Part shown: positions 38,991-47,551 of the stretch, piece after piece
How the letters are laid out: every line of letters starts with the position of its first letter
Numbering within the stretch: position 1 is the stretch's first letter
Source of the DNA: Coraliomargarita_B sp036735565
Lineage (GTDB): Bacteria > Verrucomicrobiota > Verrucomicrobiia > Opitutales > Coraliomargaritaceae
Reading direction: 5' to 3'
Assembly: GCA_036735565.1 (NCBI GenBank)
Contig: DAINOC010000005.1
Coordinates: forward strand, 1-64,000
DNA: 64,000 nucleotides
Made by a program: the position numbers and the translations under genes
The notes under the pieces: generated by a model
Database searches by the model: none
Told to the model about the DNA's origin: nothing
Seen by the model: only the letters and a program-made list of their open reading frames with translations

Positions 38991-39296
38991 CTATCGCCTC
39001 TGCCTTTCGGCCAGTGCACGCAGGTAATCCCAACTGAAGAGGCCCGAGCTGTGTCCATCGCTGAACCAGGGGCGCATGGCGTAGTTGCCCTGAAAGTCCC
39101 AGCCCTTGATAGTGACGCCGGGGAATTCCTTGGGGCCGTCGCCCCCGTATTGATTACCGAGGATGTCGCGCTCGCCGATGTTTTGGGCGCTCGGCGAGTG
39201 TCGGCGGAGGAACTCGGCGGGGAAGAAATCCTCGGCGCCATCCTCCCAGAGGATAGCCAGTTCATTACCGATTAATTGGATGTCCTTCGGTTTCAT
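38991..39296 (-). CDS. DUF971 domain protein
   Basis: A 101-residue protein of the DUF971 family, related to the N-terminal domain of gamma-butyrobetaine hydroxylase: IQLIGNELAILWEDGAEDFFPAEFLRRHSPSA at the start and SDGHSSGLFSWDYLRAL at the end. In other bacteria this domain is linked with iron-sulfur handling; role here unknown. Its ATG overlaps the metF stop by 4 bases. Confidence 0.88.
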   Translation of the reverse strand: MKPKDIQLIGNELAILWEDGAEDFFPAEFLRRHSPSAQNIGERDILGNQYGGDGPKEFPGVTIKGWDFQGNYAMRPWFSDGHSSGLFSWDYLRALAERQRR

Positions 39297-40189
39297 GTTG
39301 AGGGAAAGTAGCCATCCGCCCGCAGTTTTTCAAGCATGGCGATGGCCGGGCCGGCGCGGTTGAGGATATAGAGGTGGATGCCCGGGGCTCCGCTATCGAG
39401 TAAGGCCTTGGCTTGGGCGTAGTTCCATTCCACGCCCACGGCTTCGATGGCCTCAGGATCGTCACCTGCTTCCAGGAGCCGGGCATCGAGTGCGTCAGGG
39501 ACGGTGGCTTCGCACATGGCACAGAAGCGATGGACCTGATCGCGCGACGTTATCGTCATCAGGCCCGGCAGGATCGGCACCTCAATGCCGATGGCGCGGC
39601 AGCGCTCGACAAAGTCGAAGTAGACCCGATTGTCGAAAAAGAGCTGAGTGGTCACGAAGTCGGCGCCGCTGTCGACCTTGCGCTTCAGGTTGGTGAGGTC
39701 CGCCTCCAGAGTCGGCGCCTCGGGGTGTTTTTCCGGATAGCCACCGACGCCGATGCGGCACTCCGGGTATTCGCTGCGGATTAAGGCGACCAGTTCATTG
39801 GCGTAGGAGAGGCCGTCCGGATGCGGCTCAAAGGCGGATTGACCCTTCGGGGGATCGCCGCGCAGCGCCATAATCCGCTTAAGCCCGGCCTCCCGGAACT
39901 CGCCGATGATCTCCCGGAGTTCATCGCGGGAGTGACCGACGCAGGTGAGGTGGGGCATGACCTGGTAGCCGAAGTCGTCCGCCAGGCGCCGTGCGTAGCT
40001 GAGCGTGCGGCTGCGGGTGCTGCCGCCGGCACCATAAGTGATGGAGGCAAAGTCGGGGGCGTAGGCGCGCAGGCGCTCCGCCGAATCGAGCAGTTGACCG
40101 GCTGTGGCGTCCGACTTCGGAGGGAAGAACTCAATCGAAAAAACCGGACCGCCTGTCCTGCCAAAGGGGGAAGATTCACACATACGCAT
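39293..40189 (-). CDS. metF: 5,10-methylenetetrahydrofolate reductase
   Basis: A ~298-residue flavoprotein. FSIEFFPPKSDAT with the catalytic Glu opens the barrel, ASITYGAGGSTRSRTL, MPHLTCVGHSRDELREI, RIMALRGDPPKG and DFVTTQLFFDN follow in family order. It reduces methylene-THF to methyl-THF for methionine synthesis. Starts at 40189 or 40183 (two in-frame ATGs) are both possible; a longer frame does not look conserved. An imperfect palindrome six bases upstream (40195-40212) may be a regulatory site. It is probably co-transcribed with the DUF971 gene. Confidence 0.94.
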   Translation of the reverse strand: MRMCESSPFGRTGGPVFSIEFFPPKSDATAGQLLDSAERLRAYAPDFASITYGAGGSTRSRTLSYARRLADDFGYQVMPHLTCVGHSRDELREIIGEFREAGLKRIMALRGDPPKGQSAFEPHPDGLSYANELVALIRSEYPECRIGVGGYPEKHPEAPTLEADLTNLKRKVDSGADFVTTQLFFDNRVYFDFVERCRAIGIEVPILPGLMTITSRDQVHRFCAMCEATVPDALDARLLEAGDDPEAIEAVGVEWNYAQAKALLDSGAPGIHLYILNRAGPAIAMLEKLRADGYFPST

Positions 40190-40194
40190 CAACT

Positions 40195-40212
40195 TATAAG
40201 GATATCTTGATA
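40195..40212. promoter_or_regulatory. Imperfect palindrome upstream of metF
   Basis: On the minus strand TATCAAG-ATAT-CCTTATA, with 5 of 7 arm positions paired, lies six bases before the metF ATG. It resembles the AT-rich palindromes with TCAAGATATC cores known for ArsR-type SAH/SAM-responsive regulators of methionine genes in proteobacteria. Assignment is from memory of the motif and is tentative. Confidence 0.35.
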
Positions 40213-40289
40213 TGTAAAGGAGGAACGTCTTTAGCCCGCAGGATTTCTCAAATCGGCAGAGTTCATTTTCTCGCGAGGCAGACCGGGTG

Positions 40290-40474
40290 TGGGGCGAAAT
40301 GGAGGGAGGGCGCGAAGGTCCCTTGGATCGAGCAGTGATGGTGGCATCCGTCTTGAGTCCCAAATGCTGAATAAATCCCCGTCTCGGGAGCAGATTGGGT
40401 GAAAAACGGCTTGACGAGTGGGGCAAAATAGCGCGAATTGGGTTGAAATGGTTTAAAATTTTTGATGAGTGGGT
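40290..40474 (+). promoter_or_regulatory. Array of TGGG-type boxes (probable MraZ operator) upstream of mraZ
   Basis: Sites beginning TGGG or TGG at 40290, 40396, 40419, 40439, 40449 and 40470 share the context RAKTGGGTTRAAA (for example GAGTGGGTTAAAAG and AATTGGGTTGAAAT). Apart from the first, they are spaced 23, 20, 10 and 21 bases apart, close to whole helical turns. MraZ represses its own operon by binding tandem TGGG-type repeats, so this is its likely operator. The last box lies 16 bases before the mraZ start. Confidence 0.65.
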
Positions 40475-40485
40475 TAAAAGCAGGC

Positions 40486-40929
40486 ATGTTTGTTGGAGTA
40501 TTCCGGCATAATTTGGACGACAAAGGTCGCCTGACCATCCCGTCTGCCTGGCGTCCGGCTGAGGTAAACAGTGAGGAGAATGTCTTCTTAGCGCTGCCGA
40601 CGCTGGATGGCTACATCACCGTCTACCCGCCGAAGATGATTGCCCAGCTCGAGGAGCGCATCTCCCAGGTTAGTCTGGGGGACACGGAGGGTCAGGCAGC
40701 GGTTGAGCAGCTCATGAGCCTGGCCCACGGCTTCAGCTGCGACAAACAGGGCCGCATCAATTTGAATGCCGAACTCATCGGCCATGCCGGGATCGAGAAG
40801 AGTGTGGTCCTGCTGGGCAAGGTTTCGACGTTTAGCATTTACAGTGAAACCGCCTACGAGGCGCTCCGCGGCAAGAGCAATCTCAGCCGCGAGGCGCAGG
40901 CAGACGTCTTCAAACGCTTTGGCCTCTAA
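40486..40929 (+). CDS. mraZ: Transcriptional regulator MraZ
   Basis: A 147-residue protein of two SpoVT-AbrB-like halves, each with a DxxGR motif: FRHNLDDKGRLTIPSAWR near the start and SCDKQGRINLN in the second half. It forms a ring and binds the repeat operator in front of its own gene, and so controls the dcw cluster. Start MFVGVFRHN is the family N-terminus. It opens the division/cell wall cluster in this window. Confidence 0.94.
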   Translation: MFVGVFRHNLDDKGRLTIPSAWRPAEVNSEENVFLALPTLDGYITVYPPKMIAQLEERISQVSLGDTEGQAAVEQLMSLAHGFSCDKQGRINLNAELIGHAGIEKSVVLLGKVSTFSIYSETAYEALRGKSNLSREAQADVFKRFGL

Positions 40930-40957
40930 ACCATCAAACGCACAACCGACCTCCAGC

Positions 40958-41191
40958 ATGAGCCCTATCCTCGAAAGCATCGCCCGCGAAAACTTCCGCA
41001 GCTCAGGCTACATCACGCACCCGGGCCGGGAGCGGCGCAGTCGCTGGACCTTTTCTTCACCACCACGCAGTCCCTTCGCCACCGTCGATACCGTCCGCGA
41101 TGCGCTTGAGCGCCGCGAGCGCGCCGCCCGGCGGGAGCAGGGAAAGTTCCGATTTCTACAAAACGTTCTTCATGTCCTCCTCTATCGATGA
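40958..41191 (+). CDS. Small Arg-rich hypothetical protein between mraZ and rsmH
   Basis: A 77-residue frame that fills the space between mraZ (28 bases before) and rsmH, and overlaps the rsmH start by 20 bases. It has many charged residues (RERRSRW, LERRERAARREQGKFRFL) and no membrane segment. No ribosome-binding site is obvious beyond CCTCCAGC. No family is recognised. It could be a real small protein of the cluster or a chance frame. Confidence 0.4.
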   Translation: MSPILESIARENFRSSGYITHPGRERRSRWTFSSPPRSPFATVDTVRDALERRERAARREQGKFRFLQNVLHVLLYR

Positions 41192-42128
41192 TCGCTTGAC
41201 CGCTGCCGCTCAGGTCGGCCATGTCCCGGTGCTTCTACAGGAAGCCAAGGATGTGTTGCCCCTGTGCGCCGGTGCGAAGCTGCTCGATGGGACTTTTGGC
41301 GGGGGAGGGCATACGGTCGCGTTTTTGGACAGTGCCCCCGACATCACGGTGGTAGCACTGGACCGGGACCCCGAGGCGATCCACCGTGCGGCGCCGCTAC
41401 AGGCGGCCTACGGCTCCCGCTTCCGTATCCATCACATGAACTTCGGCGACCTCGATCAGCTGCCGGACGCTGGATTCGATGGGGTCTTCTTTGATTTCGG
41501 GCTGTCCTCCTTTCAGTTGGATGCGGGCGAGCGGGGATTCTCCTTTCGCTCCGATGCGCCGGTGGATATGCGGATGAATCCGGATGTCGGAATCAGCGCT
41601 GCTGAATTTTTAGAGACGGCAGAGGAAGCTGCACTCATCCGCGCAGTGCGCAACTATGGCGAAGAGCCCCGCTGGCGCCGCGTGGTCGCGGCTCTTACCG
41701 GAGCGCGCGGCACGGGCAAGCTTCAACGCACGCAAACGCTGGCGGCCCTGGTCGCGGAAGCGGTCGGTCCAACACCGAGGGGCCGCAATGCGGTGCACCC
41801 GGCGACGCGCACCTTCCAAGGCATCCGGATCGAGGTCAATGATGAGTTGAGTGCTATCGAGCGGGGACTGCCGGCCGCCTTTGAGCGGTTGGTCTCTGGC
41901 GGGATCCTTGCCGCGATCAGTTTCCATTCTCTGGAGGACCGTATCGTAAAGCGGTTTTGCCGCCGCATGGCGGGCCGCCCCGAGCACAGCCGGGACAGCC
42001 GCACCATGGATGAGCGTGCCGTTTCAGCCGTTATGATCGCCACCCGGCCGATCAAGCCGACCGCCGGGGAAATCGAACACAACCCCCGCAGCCGGAGCGC
42101 CCGTATGCGGGCTATCCGAAAACTTTAA
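41172..42128 (+). CDS. rsmH: 16S rRNA (cytosine-1402-N4) methyltransferase
   Basis: A 318-residue RsmH (MraW). VGHVPVLLQEAKDVL, the SAM loop LLDGTFGGGGHTVAFL, LDRDPEAIHRA, GVFFDFGLSSFQLD and RGFSFRSDAPVDMRM are family motifs, and ISFHSLEDRIVKRF is near the end. It methylates N4 of C1402 in the 30S decoding centre. The start MSSSIDDR was chosen by alignment to the family start; a longer frame reads through the preceding small gene. Standard position after mraZ. Confidence 0.95.
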   Translation: MSSSIDDRLTAAAQVGHVPVLLQEAKDVLPLCAGAKLLDGTFGGGGHTVAFLDSAPDITVVALDRDPEAIHRAAPLQAAYGSRFRIHHMNFGDLDQLPDAGFDGVFFDFGLSSFQLDAGERGFSFRSDAPVDMRMNPDVGISAAEFLETAEEAALIRAVRNYGEEPRWRRVVAALTGARGTGKLQRTQTLAALVAEAVGPTPRGRNAVHPATRTFQGIRIEVNDELSAIERGLPAAFERLVSGGILAAISFHSLEDRIVKRFCRRMAGRPEHSRDSRTMDERAVSAVMIATRPIKPTAGEIEHNPRSRSARMRAIRKL

Positions 42129-42141
42129 CCCCAGACTGACC

Positions 42142-42516
42142 ATGCGCCATCAACCCACACTCCGAAAATACAGCGTTTTCACCGTCTTTTCCGTCGCCGC
42201 CGTGACTCTGTGCAGTGCGATGGGCATCGTATGGATGCAACAGCAGATCTCGCGAACGGCCCAGCAGACCAAGGTGCTCGAAGCCGATCTGGCCGAGATG
42301 GTGCGCAAAATCGAGTTTCTAGACAAGCGGATCGCGGCTATCCACCAACCGGTCGTCCTGCAGGGAAAGGTGGCTTCAACCCTCCGGCCCTCGCTGGAGA
42401 ACCAGGTCGTCTGGGTCCGCGAGCGCGAGCTGTCCAGCGGCCGCGCGTATGCGGTGGCCCAGCCTTATGAGGTATCTATCGATCTCGCCATGCTGGCGAC
42501 TGAGCCCCCGCGCTGA
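42142..42516 (+). CDS. ftsL: FtsL-like cell division protein (candidate)
   Basis: A 124-residue bitopic protein: short cytoplasmic N-terminus, one hydrophobic helix at about 12-32, then a heptad-like coil (QQISRTAQQTKVLEADLAEMVRKIEFLDKRIAAI). FtsL has this shape but little conserved sequence. Position between rsmH and ftsI is the standard place for ftsL. In other bacteria it forms a complex with FtsB and FtsQ and activates FtsWI. The last ~50 residues are an extra non-coil tail. Identity rests on topology and location. Confidence 0.7.
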   Translation: MRHQPTLRKYSVFTVFSVAAVTLCSAMGIVWMQQQISRTAQQTKVLEADLAEMVRKIEFLDKRIAAIHQPVVLQGKVASTLRPSLENQVVWVRERELSSGRAYAVAQPYEVSIDLAMLATEPPR

Positions 42517-42545
42517 TTGCCCGCAATCTCAAACCGGATTCCAAT

Positions 42546-42731
42546 ATGCACATCACCTCCGACTATTACCGCGAAAAGTGGCAACCCCGAACCCGGGACG
42601 CGTCATCGTTCGATTTGGTGTGCCGGAGCCGGACTCTGAACGGGGCTGCTCCGGCTCTGCAGCCGCTCCGGCCATCGGGCCGAACGCTGCGGCAGCTTGA
42701 GCGAATTCACCGCAACTGGAGGGGGCGTTAA
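42546..42731 (+). CDS. Small hypothetical protein between ftsL and ftsI
   Basis: A 61-residue frame occupying the 231-base gap between ftsL and ftsI. It starts with MHITSDYYREKWQPRTRD and ends with an Arg-rich helix-like tail (RTLRQLERIHRNWRGR). No membrane segment, no recognised family. Weak CGGA sequence before the ATG. It may be a genuine small protein or a decayed reading frame. Confidence 0.35.
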   Translation: MHITSDYYREKWQPRTRDASSFDLVCRSRTLNGAAPALQPLRPSGRTLRQLERIHRNWRGR

Positions 42732-42747
42732 CCTTTGGGGATTCACC

Positions 42748-44562
42748 ATGAGTAAGGCTTTTGTATCCAGCACCCGCGCCTCGCTGATTTGCGGAGCCGT
42801 GGCATTTGCGTTCTGCGTCCTTCTCGGACGTTTGTTCTTTCTTCATGTGCTGGATCAGCAGACGCTGGCGGAGCATGTTACAGCCAACCGCAAGACCTTT
42901 AACGTCATCGAGGCCCGCCGGGGCAACATTCTAGACAGTCGGGGGAACCTGCTGGCCAGCACGCAGACGACCTATCATATCGGCGTCGACCCACAGAGTG
43001 TGGACGAGGTCGATCCGGAAAAGTTGCAGGAGCTGGCTCGGCTGATCGGTAGCCCGGTGGAAGCGATTGAGACGGCCTTCAACACGAAGGTCCGCAAAGG
43101 CGAGGATTTTGCCCAGGAAGTGCGCTTGATCCGTTGGGCGGTGCTGGCCAAAAATGTGGATTCGGCAACGAACGACGCAGTGGCCGCACTCCGGATCAAG
43201 GGTGTTTACAGCAACCGCGCACACGCCCGCTCCTACCCATCAGGCCAGCTGGCAGCGCACATCCTCGGTTATGTGAACAAAGAGGACACCCCGGTCACCG
43301 GTATCGAGCGCCACTTTGACTACTACCTCCGCGGACAGGACGGTTGGCGTGAGAGCGAGCGCGATGGCCGCCGCCGCGAGCTGGCACAGTTCCGTGACCG
43401 CGAGGTCGAGCCCACGAATGGTTTCAATGTCCAGTTGACCATCGACCAGACGGTGCAGCACATAGTGGAGAACGAGATCGAGCGCCTCGTCACCCAATAC
43501 AAGCCGGAGGGCGTGAGCATCATCGTCAGCCGTCCGGGCACCGGCGAAGTCCTGGCACTGGCCAACTATCCGACCTTTGATCCCAACGCTTTCTTCGATA
43601 CCCAGCGCTTCCCTATCGCGAACCAGCGGAACCGTGCCTTGACCGATGTCTTTGAACCTGGCTCGACTTTCAAGATTGTGCCTGCTGCGGCGGTGCTCAA
43701 CGAGGGATTGGTGGACGCGGCCGATATCTTCGACACCGGCGTCGAGCGCGTCAGCTACCGGGGCCGGACCCTGCGCCTGCCGTCGGATCACAAGGAGTAT
43801 CCGCGGCTTTCGGTTCGCGATATCGTCGTCAAATCCAGCAACCGCGGGGCTGCCCAACTTGGGATGCTGCTGGGGGAGGGGCGCCTCCATGATTATACCG
43901 CGGCCTTTGGGTTCGGTGAGCGGACCGGCTGTGAGATTGGTGGCGAAGTGGCCGGCACTCTGCATCCGGTGCGCAACTGGGATGGTCTGACCATTACCCG
44001 CATGCCCATGGGCCATGCCTTGAGCGCGACGCCAATGCAAGTGCACATGGCGACCTCGGTGATCGCCAACGATGGACTCCTGATGGAGCCCATGTTGGTT
44101 GACCGCGTTCTTGACATTGATGGCAGTGACGTCATCCGCTTTGCGCCGAAAGCCAAGCGCCGCGTCGTTTCGGTCGATGTCGCCGAAGCAATGGCTCAGA
44201 TGCTTGCTGACGTCGTCGGCGAAAATGGAACCGCCCAGCGCGCGGCGATTGACCGATATGCAGTAGCCGGAAAGACCGGCACGACGCAAAAAATCGTCAA
44301 TGGCCAATATTCGAGGCAGCATCACGTCGCTTCCTTCAGCGGCTTCTTCCCCGCCGATGAGCCCGCGTTGGTTATCACCGTGGTGGTGGATGAACCCAAG
44401 CTGGCCGGGGTGGGCTATGGGGGCTCGGTCGCGGCCCCGGCATTTCGAAACATCGCCGATGCCTGTATCGGCTACCTCGGCATCCGTCCGTCGCGCAGCA
44501 GTGACGCCTTCCTCGCTCTTCAACCTTCTCCTTATGATCGGTCTCGCCGAGTTACCTATTAG
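42748..44562 (+). CDS. ftsI: Peptidoglycan transpeptidase FtsI (PBP3-type)
   Basis: A 604-residue class B penicillin-binding protein. One membrane helix lies near residues 10-33, followed by the dimerisation domain with RRGNILDSRGNLLAS. The transpeptidase motifs are STFK (in FEPGSTFKI), SSN (in VKSSNRGAAQLG) and KTGT (in AGKTGTTQK). It cross-links septal peptidoglycan as partner of FtsW. The ATG at 42748 has GGGG upstream and fits the family better than a frame 17 codons longer. Its end overlaps murE by 29 bases. Confidence 0.95.
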   Translation: MSKAFVSSTRASLICGAVAFAFCVLLGRLFFLHVLDQQTLAEHVTANRKTFNVIEARRGNILDSRGNLLASTQTTYHIGVDPQSVDEVDPEKLQELARLIGSPVEAIETAFNTKVRKGEDFAQEVRLIRWAVLAKNVDSATNDAVAALRIKGVYSNRAHARSYPSGQLAAHILGYVNKEDTPVTGIERHFDYYLRGQDGWRESERDGRRRELAQFRDREVEPTNGFNVQLTIDQTVQHIVENEIERLVTQYKPEGVSIIVSRPGTGEVLALANYPTFDPNAFFDTQRFPIANQRNRALTDVFEPGSTFKIVPAAAVLNEGLVDAADIFDTGVERVSYRGRTLRLPSDHKEYPRLSVRDIVVKSSNRGAAQLGMLLGEGRLHDYTAAFGFGERTGCEIGGEVAGTLHPVRNWDGLTITRMPMGHALSATPMQVHMATSVIANDGLLMEPMLVDRVLDIDGSDVIRFAPKAKRRVVSVDVAEAMAQMLADVVGENGTAQRAAIDRYAVAGKTGTTQKIVNGQYSRQHHVASFSGFFPADEPALVITVVVDEPKLAGVGYGGSVAAPAFRNIADACIGYLGIRPSRSSDAFLALQPSPYDRSRRVTY

Positions 44563-46120
44563 CACCTTCCTTTCACCAGCGGCATCCCGTGGGGATTATG
44601 CCCGGAAATGGAACAGCTCCTCCCGCAAGCCGGAATCGCGATCGCCGTCCCAGCCCGGTCTGGCTGATCTGTTTCAGGGAGTCGAGGTCCAGGAAAAGCG
44701 CCAGCGCGATCAGAGCGCGGTCACCTGTTTGATCACCGACAGTCGCCGCGTCGTGCCGGGGGCGCTTTTCTTCGCCATAAATGGACTACGCACGGACGGG
44801 AATCACTATGTTGAGGAGGCGGTGGACCGGGGGGCATGTGCCGTGGTGACCGAGCAGGACCTGGGGCCCCATTTCCCGATCGACTACTTCCGTGTCGCCG
44901 ATGTGCGGCAGGCTTTGGCTGTGATCGCAAAGCGCTTCTACGAGGCACCCGATGAGCACCTGGAGATCACCGGAGTCACCGGGACCAATGGCAAGACCAC
45001 CGTGACGATGCTCACACAGCATTTGATCGGCGGCAGCGATCGGGTGGGCCTGATCGGGACGATCCGTTACGATCTCGGGCGCCGCACGCTGCCTTCCTTC
45101 CGTACCACGCCGGAATCGGTCGATATCTATGCCCTGCTGAGCCAGATGCGGGTCAACGACTGCCGTGAGGCCGTCATGGAAATCAGCTCACATGGGATCG
45201 ATCAAAAGCGGACCTACGGTCTCGCGGCGAACGTCGGGGCATTTCTCAATTTAACGCAGGACCACATCGACTACCACAAATCGATGGAGGCTTATTATCT
45301 GGTGAAGCGCCGCTTCTTCACTGGAGAGAACGGGCCGATGCCGGCACACGCTGTGGTCAATGTTGACTGCCCCTATGGCCGGCGCCTGATCAAAGAGCTC
45401 GATGCTTCCATAAAGGTGACGACCTTTGCCCTCGAAGGCGATGCCACCCTGCGGGCCGAAGCCATCTCGCTCTCGTCCGTGGGTTCAACCTTTCGTCTGG
45501 TATGGCCGGAGGGCCAGGCCGAGGTGGCCTGCCCGTTGCTCGGGCGCTACAATGTGAGTAATCTTCTTGCGGCACTCGGGATCGCCCATGCCCAAGGACA
45601 CTCCATCGAGGCGCTCATCGAGCGGATTCCGGACTTCCCGGGAGTACCGGGGCGTATGGAGCGCATCGTTGCCGGTCAGGATTATAACGTCCTCATCGAT
45701 TATGCGCACACCGACGATGCCATCCGCCATGCCTGCGCCATGCTTGCGGAGATTACTCCCGGTCAGCGCATCATCGTCCTCGGCTGTGGGGGGGATCGCG
45801 ACCGAACCAAGCGGGCACCCATGCTGGCAGCTGCCCTGGCAGGGGCCGACCAGGTGATCGTGACTGCGGACAATCCGCGCTCCGAGCCGTTGGAGCAGAT
45901 TTTCGACGATATGCGGGCGGCAGCGGGCAGCGAAAGGGCTGTTTTTGTGGATGATCGCAAGGATGCGATCTCCCGCGCCCTCGATATGGCCGGACCGGGC
46001 GACTGCGTCTTAATCGCCGGGAAGGGGCACGAGGCGTATCAAGAATTTGGTGGCACGGTCGTTCCCTTTGACGACCGCCAAATCACCCGCGAGCTATTAC
46101 GACTGAAGAGGTCCGAGTGA
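44534..46120 (+). CDS. murE: UDP-MurNAc-tripeptide ligase MurE
   Basis: A 528-residue Mur ligase. An unusual ~50-residue basic/Ser-rich N-terminal extension precedes the substrate domain (DSRRVVPGALFFAINGLRTDGN). The ATP loop is TGVTGTNGKTTVTML, and DNPR in VTADNPRSEPLEQIF is the meso-diaminopimelate signature. It adds meso-DAP to UDP-MurNAc-L-Ala-D-Glu. The ATG at 44534 lies inside ftsI; a later start would remove the extension, so the first ~40 residues are uncertain. Overlaps murF by one base. Confidence 0.93.
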   Translation: MIGLAELPISTFLSPAASRGDYARKWNSSSRKPESRSPSQPGLADLFQGVEVQEKRQRDQSAVTCLITDSRRVVPGALFFAINGLRTDGNHYVEEAVDRGACAVVTEQDLGPHFPIDYFRVADVRQALAVIAKRFYEAPDEHLEITGVTGTNGKTTVTMLTQHLIGGSDRVGLIGTIRYDLGRRTLPSFRTTPESVDIYALLSQMRVNDCREAVMEISSHGIDQKRTYGLAANVGAFLNLTQDHIDYHKSMEAYYLVKRRFFTGENGPMPAHAVVNVDCPYGRRLIKELDASIKVTTFALEGDATLRAEAISLSSVGSTFRLVWPEGQAEVACPLLGRYNVSNLLAALGIAHAQGHSIEALIERIPDFPGVPGRMERIVAGQDYNVLIDYAHTDDAIRHACAMLAEITPGQRIIVLGCGGDRDRTKRAPMLAAALAGADQVIVTADNPRSEPLEQIFDDMRAAAGSERAVFVDDRKDAISRALDMAGPGDCVLIAGKGHEAYQEFGGTVVPFDDRQITRELLRLKRSE

Positions 46121-47511
46121 TGTCTGTTCCGGCAATCCAGACCCTTACACCCGAACAACTCGCCACGATCACGGGCGGTCGATGGACCCGGCCGCTCAAT
46201 GCGCCCTTGCCGCGCATCACCTTTGACACCCGGGATCTGCGGAGTGGCGAGGGGTTTGTCGCCCTCAGCTGCGGTGCGCGGGACGGGCATACATTTGCCG
46301 GGCAGGCCGTATCGCTCGGCGCCAGCGCTTTGATTGTGGAGCAGGAACTGCCGTTCGACGTTCCGCAATTACGGGTAGCGGATTCCCTCACAGCATTGGG
46401 GGCGATCGGGTCTGCCTGTCGGCAGGGGTTTGGCGGGCCGATCATCGCAGTCACCGGTAGTTCGGGCAAGACGTCGACGAAGGAGATGCTCCGCGGACTA
46501 CTCGATGCAGAGCGCACGCATGCCACACAGGGGAACTGGAACAACCGTATCGGTGTGCCCATGACACTCTTCCAGCTCGACGCTGCGGTGCATGACCATG
46601 CTGTCGTCGAGGCCGGGATCAATCAACCCGGCGAGATGGCGCTGCTCGGGCGGATGATTGAGGCGGATCTGACGATTCTTACCAATATCGGGACCGCCCA
46701 TCTGGAACTTCTCGGCAGCCAGGCCGGCATCGCGGAGGAGAAGATAAAGTTGGCAAATTTTTCGAGGCACGGGGCACCCTTTATTTGTCCGGCGGCGGCG
46801 CTCCAGTATCCGGCGATACGCGCCGTAGCTGAGCGTGCGATAGTTCTGGTGGGCGAGGGTCAGGGCATTCCGGAAGGTGTGCTGCGGGCTGTGTCTTTTC
46901 GCTTAGAGGTAACCGCCAGCACGGAGCCGCTGGAGCTGGTGCTGTCGGATGGCGGGGCGGAGGCACGCTACCGCATCGCCACCCGCAGCCGCGGCATGGC
47001 GCAGAATGCGGCGCTGGCTCTCACGGCCGCGCGCCTGCTCGGAGTCACGGAGGATGTTTTGCAATCCCGGATCGCGGCCTGGCGGCCTGGTGCGACGCGT
47101 GGGCGTCTCGTCCAATTGGGAGAGCAACTGGTCTACAGCGATTGCTACAATGCCAATCCGGAGTCGCTCTGTGACGCGCTGGAGGCATTTGCCGAGGCGG
47201 CACCGCGCACGTTGCCGCGCTGCTATGTGCTCGGTGCGATGAACGAGCTGGGTGATGCCGCCCCTGATTATCACCGCAGTTGCGGCAGCCGTCTGAGGCT
47301 GCGTGCCGGGGATTGCGCTGTTTTTATCGGTCCCGCCGCGCTGACTGCGGCCTACACTGCGGGTGCCCTTGAGGCCGGAGCCCGGGAGGAACAGCTGACG
47401 GCTTTTGAGGCGACGGACGCTGCCCGGTCCTCTATTGCGGAATTTCGCGGGGCACTGTTTCTCAAGGGCAGCCGCAGCTATGCCCTCGAGACGCTGCTCG
47501 CCGATGATTGA
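46120..47511 (+). CDS. murF: UDP-MurNAc-tripeptide--D-alanyl-D-alanine ligase MurF
   Basis: A 463-residue Mur ligase with ITFDTRDLRSGEGFVALS, the ATP loop AVTGSSGKTSTKEML, QGNWNNRIGVPMTLF and AGINQPGEMALLGRM. It adds D-Ala-D-Ala to the tripeptide precursor. The start is ATG 46120 in TGATG with the murE stop, or GTG one codon earlier. The C-terminal SDCYNANPESLCDALEAF and GAMNELGD are typical MurF. Confidence 0.94.
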   Translation: MSVPAIQTLTPEQLATITGGRWTRPLNAPLPRITFDTRDLRSGEGFVALSCGARDGHTFAGQAVSLGASALIVEQELPFDVPQLRVADSLTALGAIGSACRQGFGGPIIAVTGSSGKTSTKEMLRGLLDAERTHATQGNWNNRIGVPMTLFQLDAAVHDHAVVEAGINQPGEMALLGRMIEADLTILTNIGTAHLELLGSQAGIAEEKIKLANFSRHGAPFICPAAALQYPAIRAVAERAIVLVGEGQGIPEGVLRAVSFRLEVTASTEPLELVLSDGGAEARYRIATRSRGMAQNAALALTAARLLGVTEDVLQSRIAAWRPGATRGRLVQLGEQLVYSDCYNANPESLCDALEAFAEAAPRTLPRCYVLGAMNELGDAAPDYHRSCGSRLRLRAGDCAVFIGPAALTAAYTAGALEAGAREEQLTAFEATDAARSSIAEFRGALFLKGSRSYALETLLADD

Positions 47512-47551
47512 TGAACCTAATTGAATCCGCCCTCCATCGAACCTACCTGCC

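Noticed and set aside
43240..44565. Long antisense open frame (441 codons) opposite ftsI
   Set aside because: It lies wholly opposite the FtsI transpeptidase domain, lacks a ribosome-binding site and shows no domain pattern.
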